Assembly: GCF_046630445.1 (NCBI RefSeq)
Contig: NC_092342.1
Span: 86,834,001 to 86,898,000 of the forward strand
Length of the DNA: 64,000 bases
Source of the DNA: Rutidosis leptorrhynchoides
Taxonomy: Eukaryota; Streptophyta; Magnoliopsida; Asterales; Asteraceae
Direction: 5' to 3'
Shown here: piece after piece, positions 23,159 through 32,500 of the stretch
Numbering within the stretch: the first letter of the stretch is position 1
Layout: every line of letters begins with the position of its first letter
Position numbers and translations under genes: made by a program
Notes under the pieces: model-generated
Told to the model about the DNA's origin: nothing
What the model saw: only the letters and a program-made list of their open reading frames with translations
Databases searched by the model: none

Positions 23159-24310
23159 CTAGTTGTCATCTCGGGCTTCCTCGGTGTTAATGTTGAAAGC
23201 TCGGCCGCGTGTATTGGGGTTTGTCTTCTTCTCTGGGCACGCATTCTTAAAAGGACCCGGTTGGCCACATTCGAAACAAACGCCCGTCCGATGTGCATTG
23301 GGCGCCTTTTGGGCGACGGGGGCGACACTCCTACAATCGTTGGCCGTATGACCACTTCCTTGGCACCGGTGGCAAGTTAACTTACCACATTCACCATAAT
23401 GACGGTTGCGGCATTTATTGCAAAATGGTTTGCTACATTCGCCATAATGATGTTTGTGGCACTTGTTGCAAGATGGTAGACTTCCGGCATAGCCTTTCTT
23501 GTCGTTGGAGGTGAAAGGCTTCTTGGCGGGGTTGTTGTTGTAGTTGCTCAATTCGGGGGCTTCCCATTTTCTTTTGTTGCCACCCGAATTATCCTCGGCT
23601 TTATATGCCGATACCTCAATTTCATCCACCGTTTCGATCAATTGGCGGGCCATATTCAAAGCCTCTTGGTGATTAGAGGGTTTGGATGACATTACTCCTT
23701 GTTTGATGCTCTTAGGAAGACCATCCATGTACAGCTCAACCCTTAGAGACTCGGTACTCACGAGATTTGGGCACATCAAGGCTAGCTCAGAAAATCGTTG
23801 ATTATAGGCCTTTAGGTCATTCCCGACCGCTTTTAAAGTTCTTAGCTCGTGTTCAAGCTTGCAGGTCTCTTCGCGCGGGAAGTATTCGGTGATCATCTTT
23901 CTTCTTAAGTCGACCCAAGAGAGAGCGTGGGCTTCGTGGATACCCACCGATTGTACATACGTATTCCACCATGTGAGAGCGATACCGGCGAAGGTGTGAG
24001 TGGAAAATCTGACCTTGTCTTGGTCCCGACAACCGCTTATGCTAAAGACGGCTTCCGTTTGCTCAAACCATCGGGTGAGCACGACCGGTCCCCCGGTTCC
24101 ATCAAAAGTGTGAGGTTTGCACCCCATGAAGTTCTTATAGGAGCACCCTTCGTTTGAATTACCGGCTCCATTGTTGTTGTTGTTGTTATGATTGTTGTTA
24201 TTGTTATTGTTGTTGGAAGAGTGACCGGCCATGGCCGCATCCACGGCGGTGGCTATCATTCGTTGTAGAGCTTGTTCGGGAGTTTCGGGAGGAGCGCGTC
24301 AACGAGCCAT
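23159..24310 (-). pseudogene. Gag of element D with early stop (copy 1)
   Basis: Gag forms the cytoplasmic particle and binds the element RNA. The likely original start is ATG at 24310-24308, followed by Ala, Arg and then TGA at 24301-24299, probably from CGA. Translation could restart at ATG 24259, giving 366 residues. An Asn-rich run lies at residues 16-31. A retrotransposon gag domain follows at about 55-215 (RWFEQTEAVFSI, ALTWWNTYV, RFSELALMCP). Cys/His clusters at about 263-345 include CHRCQGSGHTANDC, a full CCHC knuckle, and CFECGQPGPFKNAC, where Pro replaces the zinc-binding His. Unit 2 differs by one residue (Arg to Gly in DLRRKM). Confidence 0.88.
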
Positions 24311-24710
24311 TGTTCCTTCAAGACACAAGAATATCGTTGGTTAGTATTCTCAATAATACCAACCGTGATATGGAATAAGGATAAAGAGAAAATTTCCTTA
24401 ACCCGCCTTAAATTCTTTATGTCATAATGTCGGAACGGCCATGTGAACCACCGTAATATAATCCCGGAAATCATATTACCCTGATTCACATGTGCATTTA
24501 ACATTACTTCATAAAGTCAAGGTGGCGTGTCAATCAAATTTAACAACGTGATATCAAGATCGAATAAGAGTTAGATATGATAGGAGAGTTCGAGTATAAT
24601 GCACAAATAGTCAAGTAGTTCCTACTTCAGTCTATATGCCGGTTGTAGTCTAGATTCACTAATGTACCCTATGACTCGGGGTCGACACCAATGAACTCTA
24701 AATCCCTACA

Positions 24711-25022
24711 ACCAACGCTCTGATACCATCTGTAGCGACAGATGGGGTAGAAACCCACCCAGTGCCTTTCCAGCTAACTGCTTGGTGACCACTGAGTGTA
24801 CCTCAGACACTGATTTTACGGCCCGCATTTCTGCCAAACTGCCAACCCTCAAATTCCAAGGGATCGTAAGGGGTAAGAGCCAATGCTTCGCCACAGGTAA
24901 CACTGTGAGAACCCCCTCTACGATTAACCCGCCAAAAAGCATAGTCCGTATGAGTGCCCGGCCTAACAGCCGGCGCGCGTGACTACCTTTACGGCTAAGG
25001 TTAAACCAGTTCTGATACCATC
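24711..25022 (-). other. Duplicated primer binding site region of element D (copy 1)
   Basis: On the minus strand the LTR end CGCTACA-GA is followed by TGGTATCAGA (25020-25011). About 290 bp later GTCGCTACA-GA occurs again, followed by the full TGGTATCAGAGC (24728-24717). The copy next to the LTR has AC where the usual site has GC. The DNA between is GC-richer than its surroundings and has an open frame of 113 codons with no known domain. Confidence 0.8.
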
Positions 25023-27517
25023 TGTAGCGACCCGTCAAAATCGTCATTGACGGCGCCGTCTACTTAGGTCCCGTTACGTGGTCATAAGTCCTTAAGATGA
25101 CGTTTGACCAAAAATATGTCGCATTCATTTCAAATGTAAAGGACGTTTCAAGTTTACAAAAGTAGTTCAACGACTAGTTACATTACAATGTTTAACGTAC
25201 AATTGAAACCTATGCGACACAATTTAAAAGCAAGTCAAAGGGGCTCCAAATATGCAGGTATACTCGACATCCAAGCAAGTATCAAAAAGAGTGCGGAAGC
25301 ATGTATCATATAGCATTCAGGGACCTGAGAAAACATAGAGAATCTGTCAACGAAAACGTTGGTGAAATCATAGGTTTAGTAAATGAGTATGTAAGTAAAA
25401 TAAGTTGAACCACAAGTTTAGTATAAGTCGATTTTCCAAATCGTTTGAATTCCATAAGTATTGTTGTTTACCGAGCACCAAATTATCAAAGCTTAACCGT
25501 ATCATTTACCTCAGCATAAAAGTGTTAGAACATACACCGTACCAGAATATATTTCATTCGCTTAACGGTAGCGAACCGTCCGAATGAGGGTTAGTCAAAC
25601 CCGTATGGATCCACACAACATAGTCTCGCTTACACCATCTGATGTAATTAATGATAATTGAATTGAGGGTTTTTGTTCAAACTCGTCCGTATCTTTGTAT
25701 TCGTATTTGTGTTCGATGTATAAAAGTATGAAAGGTATATATGCATATGAAATGTATATAAGTATGTAACGTATATGTTTCTCAGCCCACGATTTAAAAA
25801 TATAAAAGTTGTTGAAAAAATGGGACTATGATCTCACCTCGAGTGCATGAGTATAAAAGTACTTCACAAAGTAAACGTGTGCATGAAAGTTGCTTAGCCT
25901 TGACCTAAACAAGTAAGTTGTATCAATTTACCGGTTACGACACAAGGTCGGGTGAAATGTGTTCAATTAGTCCTATGGCTCGTTACGACTCGATTAAGTA
26001 GCATGTGAATCAAATTGTCAATTTTCATGCAAGATACAAGTATAGAAGCAAGTTAGAGAGATTGCATAAGTATTCGGTTAAGTTTGGCTACAAGTCAAAC
26101 TTGGTCGGGTCAAAGTCAACGAAAAAGTCAACACGTTCGGGTCGGGTCCCGAACTATTTTTCTGAGGTTTTTAATCATATATAAGCATGTTAGTCAAGTT
26201 TCATGTTAATCGGAGGTGCGTAGCATAGTTAGAATTAATCGAAAAATGACCAAATTGGACAGCACCTGATAGGCCATCTGGACGGCGTCCAAAATGGCTG
26301 GACGGCGTCCAGTATTGAAGTACTGGACGGCGCCCAAAAGACTGGACGGCGTCCAAGTCTGAAGGGCTGGACGGCGTCCAAGAATCTGGACGGCGTCCAG
26401 ATCTGTATCCAGGCCCTGTTTTGCTGCAACAAAGAATGCACGAACCAAAACTCAAACAATCCCAATTTATGACCCGCAAACAATCAAAACATGTATCCTA
26501 TATCATCGGGAAGGTATTTTGACAAAGGATACAACTAACCACATATCATCAATCGAGTTTATCATTTACAATAACCGAATTCTCATCAAGTGATCATTTA
26601 GAGTTCGTTTTCCAAGTTTCAAGTTCACAAATTCATTTCATGATTCGGTAGTCCAATCTACACATACGATATGCCGTTTCGAAGGTAATTAAACGTACAT
26701 TGCAACTAAACACTTACTAACAACATTAACAAGCATTCAATGCATCAAAAGTTCATTTTAAGGTTCATCAAACCCTAATTAAGAATCACAAAATCAATAA
26801 TCATGTTAACGCAAGGTTTTCATATCATCCAACATACCAAAACGAAACTAACGATGCTAGTAACACTTTTAACACAATGGGTTTAACATCTAACAACATT
26901 TAATCAATCAAAATCAAGGATTAAACTAACCCATTTCCAGTGTTCATGCTAGTTACACCAAATAACAAGATCGAGCATACAAATTACATACACGACATCA
27001 CAATGAGCCATAGACACTAACTAACACCATTTCAAGTCAAAAACACGAATTTAGAGAAATCTAGAGTTTTAGAAATGTTACCCAAACGAGATGAAGTTGG
27101 TACCAAAATGAAGAGGATGAAGAGAGGATCACGAATATGTAATTTATTTTGTTGTAAGCCTCCTAGATCGAATTTAGATGATGATTGAATGAATTTGGTA
27201 AATGTGTGTGTGTTCTTACTAGAGAGAAAGAGAGAGAGATGGAGATGATTGAATGGTGGTGATTGGGGTGGACTAGTTGACCTAGTCAACTAGTTTGCCC
27301 CGTGTCAATTTTAGTCCCTCGAGTTTAAAAGTGGGTACGTGATTTAATCGAATGAATATCTTAAATAAGCGAGAGTAAACAGAAGTTGTTATAATTCAAT
27401 AATGAAAAATATTAAGAACGTTAGCTAACGAAGGATACGAATCTATATACGGAAAATATTATTAAAATAAAAAGACGGGCGTTAAAATAATTTAACGGAA
27501 AAATGCGGGATGTTACA
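25023..27517 (-). repeat. 5' LTR of element D (copy 1)
   Basis: Partner of 18206-20701, with the same ends. At 26276-26402 six copies of TGGACGGCGTCCA-type near-palindromes are spaced about 20-25 bp apart and are better preserved than in the other LTR. As the 5' LTR this copy would carry the promoter of the element. Confidence 0.95.
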
Positions 27518-27522
27518 AATGT
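27518..27522 (+). other. Target site duplication of element D, right (copy 1)
   Basis: AATGT, identical to 18201-18205. Confidence 0.95.
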
Positions 27523-28300
27523 CAGGTCTTGTATAATTTGTAAGATACATAAGAGCTCCAATTGCACTAAGATATGGAACTTCTGATCCGTTAAGATCTT
27601 CATGATCTTCACAGTGATAAAATGAATCAGTGTCAATATTGAGTGATCTAACAACCAATGGTTTTGTCTTTAAAAATGTTTTAAAATCTTTTCGGTATAA
27701 GTTGTTTGATGTACAAGTAAACCATTAGGCATATGCTCAATTTGCAATCCAAGTCAATACTAATCTCTTTATTTGTTCATATGATGTTATGATCATTGAC
27801 ATAAACAACTTACAATCACATATCCGGACATTGTTTTCTTAATGAATACACATGGACAAATAAAATTATTTGTATACCCTTTGCTTATCAAGTAATCACT
27901 TAATCGTTTATACCACATGCGACTCGATTGGATTTTGCATTGGATGCTTCTGATACCTTAAATCCTTCAGGTATCTTCATATATATATATCACTATCAAG
28001 TGATCCATATAGATAAGCAATAACAACATCCATTAGATGCATTTCTAAATTTTTAGAAACTGTCAGGCTGATTAAGTATCTAAAAGTAATTGCATCCATA
28101 ACAGGAGAATAAGTTTTCTCATAATCAATTCCTGGTCTTTGAGAGAAATCTTGAGTTACAAGTCTGACTTTACCTTGTAAGTTTATTTTTCTTATTTCCT
28201 TTTCGAATTAAAATTCATTTGTATCTCATACGTATCACATCTTTAGGTGTGAGAACGATAGATCTGAAAACTTTTCTTTTATTGAGCGATTCAAATTCAG
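27523..28300 (-). pseudogene. Reverse transcriptase of element C (copy 1)
   Basis: Reverse transcriptase copies element RNA into DNA. The minus strand reads, across several frame slips, KVRLVTQDFSQRPGIDYEKT, SPVMDAITFRYLISL, MDVVIAYLYGSLDS and IYMKIPEGFKV, all typical copia motifs. The active-site motif YVDD is changed: reading across a one-base slip near 27800 gives YVND, so one of the two metal-binding Asp residues is Asn. The domain is cut at 27522 by element D and continues at 18200. Confidence 0.85.
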
Positions 28301-28418
28301 CTCGTATTGCTCTTTTCCAATGATCCCAATCGTGTCTATTTTTCCATGACAGATTTTGGTTCTGCATTAACATCATCATGCAACATTATATGAAAATATC
28401 TCATCAAGATTTTTCATG

Positions 28419-28748
28419 TCATTTCGGTTCCATAATATTTTTTTTTGAATGTGCATAATTGATTGCAATTTTCGTATTGACATCATCAATCTCCTCTGCA
28501 GAAGGAGTATTGATTTGTGGTTCTTCTTGAACACTTTCTTTTACCTCATTATCAGCTGATTTTCTTTTTCGAGGATTTTTATCTTTAGAACCAATTGGTC
28601 TCCCACATTTTTGGCATGACAAAGACTCATGAGTGACATTATTGCCAGCTTTTAGAATTTCAATTCTAGCTGAAGCATTTACTGCTAGTATATATGATTT
28701 AGTCACTCCTTTTTGTATCTGTAAATACATCAGGTAATTTATTTGCAA
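28419..28748 (-). pseudogene. Integrase-RT linker of element C (copy 1)
   Basis: A 109-codon open stretch, Lys/Glu/Ser-rich, with CQKCGRPIGSKDKNPRKRK in the middle and a Glu/Pro-rich second half (SVQEEPQINTPSAEEIDDVN). Copia polyproteins have such a variable, basic-then-acidic linker between integrase and reverse transcriptase. No enzymatic motif. Confidence 0.7.
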
Positions 28749-28829
28749 GTTCTTGCATATGTATTATTTTTGAACTTTCTTTTCGCATTATTTTGTGCGA
28801 TGATCAAGATACATTAATTTATGTTCACA

Positions 28830-29570
28830 TCATGAAACATCTTTTTCTTTATTTCTTATTTCTCCCCCTAATATAGGGAACAATTTTTCATTATAATGAC
28901 AATCAGCAAAATGTGCTGTAAAAACATCACCCGTCATGAGTTCAATATATCTTATAATTGAATATGTTTCATATCCAACATATATTTCCATCCTCCTTTG
29001 AGGACCTATTTTAGTACGTTGTGGTTGTGCAACTAGAACATACACTGCACAATCAAATGTCTTAATGGTGTGAAATATTTGGCTCTTAGCCAAGATCAAG
29101 TTGTAGAGGAGAATATTTATGAGTCGCACTTTGTTTAATGTGAAATAAAGTCGCATCATGTAAATTTGCATGTCCTCATATAAATTCTGAGAGTTATGTA
29201 CTCATTTTTAATGGTCTAGCTATTAGTTACATGCTTTTAATTATTGATTCAGCTATACCAATTTTTTTATGCACATGAGCAACTGGATGTTCAATAACAA
29301 TCCCTTTAGACATATAATAATCATAAAATGCTTGAGATGTTAACTCACCAACATTATCAAGTCTCACCCTTTTAATGGTGTAATCGAGAAATGTGCTCTT
29401 AATTTAATAATTCGAACAAGAAACTTTCCTAATGCCACATTTCGATTTGATAATAAACAAATATGAGACCATCTGTTTGATATGTCTATTAGAACCATGA
29501 AATATCGAAATGGTCCACATGATGGATGTATTGATCCATATATATCACCTTGAATTCTTTCAAGAAACAT
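28830..29570 (-). pseudogene. Integrase of element C (copy 1)
   Basis: The minus strand gives ERIQGDIYGSIHPSCGPFRY with the first catalytic Asp, then FMVLIDISNRWSHICLLSNR with the aromatic core strand. In another frame it gives RLDNVGELTSQAFYDYYMSK with the second Asp, then IEHPVAHVHKKIGIAESIIK with the Glu region. The C-terminal part has YVGYETYSIIRYIELMTGDV and FADCHYNEKLFP. At least two frame changes and several stops break it. The N-terminal zinc-binding part is missing where the minisatellite begins at 29582. Confidence 0.85.
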
Positions 29571-29581
29571 TTGTGATTCCT

Positions 29582-30069
29582 TTTCACAATATACTTTTCA
29601 TTAATCACCATATGTGTTTTTCATTAATCACCATATGTACTTTTTCATTAATCACCATATGTACTTATTAATCACCAAATGTACTTTTTCATTAGTCACC
29701 ATATGTGCTTTTCATTAATCACCATATGTGCTTTTCATTAATCACCATATGTGCTTTTTCATTAATCACCATATGCGCTTTTCATCATATATCCTTTTCA
29801 CCATATGCGCTTTTAATCATATGCGATGCGCTTTTCATCATATGCACTTTTCATCATATGCTCTTTTATCATATGCGTTGCGCTTTTCATCATATGCGCT
29901 TTTAATCATATGCGCTACGCTTTTCATCATATGCGCTTTTAATCATATGCGTTGCGCTTTTCATCATATGCGCTTTTAATCATATGTGCTGCGCTTTTTC
30001 ATCATATGCGCTTTTCATTATATGGGCTTTTAATCATATGCGCTTCGCTTTTCATCATATGCGCTTTTC
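29582..30069 (+). repeat. CATATG-containing minisatellite in element C (copy 1)
   Basis: About 25 tandem units of 16-23 bp in two related forms: ATTAATCACCATATGTGCTT-like on the left and TTTTCATCATATGCGC-like on the right, with a gradual change between them. It lies where the end of gag, the protease and the start of integrase should be. ORFs read across it (29705-30305) are repeats of Phe, Ile, Cys, His and Met and are not genes. Confidence 0.93.
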
Positions 30070-30645
30070 GGTGCTACATAGGTATTTCTCATTTCCGGTT
30101 TTCATTGACTGATAATCATATCCATTATGATATATATCAGAGAAACTTAACTAATTTCTCTTTGATTTGGGAGAAAACAAGGCATTGTTTATCAAAAAAA
30201 TTCGTACCATTTGGTAACATGAATTTTGCCTTTTCTGTTCCTTATATCAAGTTTGCAAGACCTGATATAGTATTTATAATTTCTTCATTTGACTTAAATC
30301 AATGAAATATTTCTTAGATTTGAGTAGAGTGTGTGTGATACCATTATCTGCAATACATAGGTCTCCACCTTTACTTGATGTTGTATTTCAGTAGGATTCA
30401 TACTAAAACTTCAAATAAGATAAGCAAATAATGAGTTATATTTTAGCAAGATAATCAAATTATATTACCTGCAAACAAGTTACAATATGAAGTACATAAA
30501 AGATAACACTTAATAAACATATGTGTGATGGTCTAAAACCATTTATTTGTGAGTGATACATAACAAGCTAGGCATCTTAGAAAATTCAAACCATTCAAGT
30601 CTCAAGGTAGCTCAGGGTTTATTTAATCAAGATTTTTCAACAGAT
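30070..30645 (-). other. Unrecognised part of element C (copy 1)
   Basis: Between the minisatellite and the gag remnant. The gag C-terminus, zinc knuckle and protease would be expected here, but no motif could be read in any frame. Confidence 0.4.
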
Positions 30646-31107
30646 TCACTCTCGTTTTCTTTTCTTTTGAGACTTATTTGTAGAGATAAACAAGATGTTC
30701 ATGTATTCGAGAAATACTAGACTGATGATCCACGTTACCAGATCACTAACAAGAGTCTCCGGGATTCTTATAAGAGCGTTTACTAACATCTTCAATTTTA
30801 TTCTTTCATGGATCACCATTATTTCTTGATAATTAATATCGTATCTCACTTTGAGTATTTTCCATAATACACTTGGATCTTCGATCATATAATATGTAGA
30901 TTCTAAGGACTCGTCAATATGTTTGCTAAGAAAAATACTTGCTATTGCTTTATCTTGTTCGGAACAATTGTTATTTTCATTCAGGGTTTCTAAAATACCG
31001 ATTAATTCGAGATGTTTTTCTACATTCATAACCCATGTTAACTAGTTGTTCCCACTTGATTCTAAAGGAGCAAATTTAAGCCTTTTCAAATTCGACAATT
31101 TCTATTA
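30646..31107 (-). pseudogene. Gag of element C, start codon lost (copy 1)
   Basis: Copia gag of the UBN2-like type builds the particle. The minus-strand frame reads LSNLKRLKFAPLESSGNN, a stop near 31048-31050, then LTWVMNVEKHLELIGILETL, then EQDKAIASIFLSKHIDESLE and DPSVLWKILKVRYD. In related gags the first residue would be Met; here the codon is TTG. The later part (from about 30790) loses similarity and ends at 30646. Confidence 0.75.
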
Positions 31108-31428
31108 TCAAAAAGATGAACAACATAAATCATAATCATAATTAATTTCTAACAACATGATATTAGAATCATTTTAAATTCATAAGTAGCAAACAACAGA
31201 ATAATGGTATGATTACAAATAATAAAACCACAAGGGCAAGATAGAATATAGGTTCACCCGGTGGTATATTAGCAACAATGATGATAGTTAGTATGACCAA
31301 TACAATAGGAAAAATCATCTTTGTGTGAATCATCTTTGCAAAAACTTTTTGAGAGTGGTAATCTTGATTAATGACTTGTGCTTGCTTAGATAAACCTTGA
31401 TTATACGGAGCACTTCGTGCTGATAACG

Positions 31429-31773
31429 TGTTATAATTCAGTAGGCTTATAACTACCTTTAGTGGTTTGATTCGTGTTATAATTCAGTAGGCTTATAACT
31501 ACCTTTAGTGGTTTGATAACGTGTTATAATTCAGTAGGCTTATAACTACCTTTAGTGGTTTGATTCTTGATTAAAAATACTAATAATGAAGTGTAAGAAC
31601 AAAGATGATAATGGAGAGAAAGAAAGAAACACTTTGTAAGTGTGAGAAATGGTGCAAGTGTTTTAGCTTGCAATACATGGCTATTTATACAAAAACAAAG
31701 CTACCCAATATTGACTAAGTATTGGTACAAAATTGACTATCCACATATAAATAATATTTTTATTATTATAACA
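31429..31773 (-). repeat. 5' LTR of element C (copy 1)
   Basis: Partner of 17064-17408, same length, with the three 41-47-bp repeats at 31429-31562. The sequence to its left (GCACTTCGTGCTGATAACG on the plus strand) is the primer-site region. Confidence 0.93.

Positions 31774-31863
<90 letters not shown>
31774..31863 (+). repeat. (TA)n right of element C (copy 1)
   Basis: ATATACATA followed by about 80 bp of TA. This is the right part of the microsatellite split by element C. The matching run in unit 2 is about 10 bp shorter. Confidence 0.97.
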
Positions 31864-31866
<3 letters not shown>

Positions 31867-32500
31867 AAAGTTTACTATCACAAAACAAATCATTATAAAC
31901 TCATTCGAAGAGGAGCTATAATAAATTTCATCAACAATACTCGTGTATGACGAAAACGGAAGTTGTGACATATTAAAAATATATATACAAACTATCTATA
32001 ATTAAGTCCAAAAATTTTAAGGATGGCAAATTCTATCTCACACATTGATATGAATTGAGATAAGTATGAAGCATTTAAGATGGCAACTTACTCGTTCCAA
32101 TCTAATAAATAAAAATTCCGAAATCATTGTAGACGTTATAAACTAATTAATTTTTATATACAATATACAACACCAATTTTTAAGTACATAATCCTTAATT
32201 ATCTCATATTTATTCACCAAAATCATATATGATAAAGATCTTGTCACCTTATCACTTATAAGTTACAAAATAAAATGGTGAGAAACAACATAGTCGGTGA
32301 ATGTGCTGAGTGATTAGACGAAGTCAACACAAATTTTAATATTTTGAATACTTGATCATTATCCCAACCTTATCAACCATGTAAACGATTTTGCACATTT
32401 ATCTACCACACAAACTATATAAAAGGCCCACTTAATAACATCTATATGCTCATCATTAACAATTCATAATAACAAAAAAAAAAGTTTTCTGTAAACTCGT
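31864..32500 (+). other. Promoter-like non-repeat DNA cut by element E (copy 1)
   Basis: No retroelement similarity was seen. The stretch is AT-rich and ends in a TATA-box region and a short leader-like segment with CATTAACAATTCATAATAAC and an A-run. Element E begins directly after it, at 32501, so any gene driven from here would be separated from its promoter. Possibly host DNA. Confidence 0.4.
32415..32431 (+). promoter_or_regulatory. TATA box, possible host promoter (copy 1)
   Basis: CTATATAAAAGGCCCAC fits the plant TATA consensus well. A start site about 30 bp downstream (about 32450) would leave a leader of some 50 bp before element E. Inference from sequence only. Confidence 0.4.

Larger units (their letters stand above)
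18206..27517 (-). mobile_element. Element D: Ty3/gypsy retrotransposon nested in element C (copy 1)
   Basis: A 9.3-kb element on the minus strand with LTRs of 2496 and 2495 bp, an AATGT target duplication, tRNA-Met primer sites next to the right LTR and a polypurine tract next to the left one. The interior holds a nearly complete gag and a short, badly decayed pol. The LTRs differ at about 20 positions (about 0.85%, counted by eye), so insertion is recent while the coding capacity is lost. LTR starts and ends (TGTAACATCCCG, GGGTCGCTACA) resemble those of elements A and E. Confidence 0.95.
17064..31773 (-). mobile_element. Element C: Ty1/copia retrotransposon interrupted by element D (copy 1)
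   Basis: Two 345-bp LTRs bound an interior that, without element D, is about 4.7 kb. On the minus strand the order is gag, integrase, reverse transcriptase, RNase H, which is the copia order. The primer-site region follows the right LTR (TTATCAGCACGAAGTGC on the minus strand, about 31426-31410), and a polypurine tract (AAGGGGGAG) precedes the left LTR. ATATA flanks both ends. All coding parts carry stops or frame slips, yet the two LTRs differ at only about 3 of 345 positions. Confidence 0.92.

Noticed and set aside
29705-30305. ORFs of Phe/Ile/Cys/His/Met repeats (also 59333-59933)
   Set aside because: Read through the CATATG minisatellite; not a protein.
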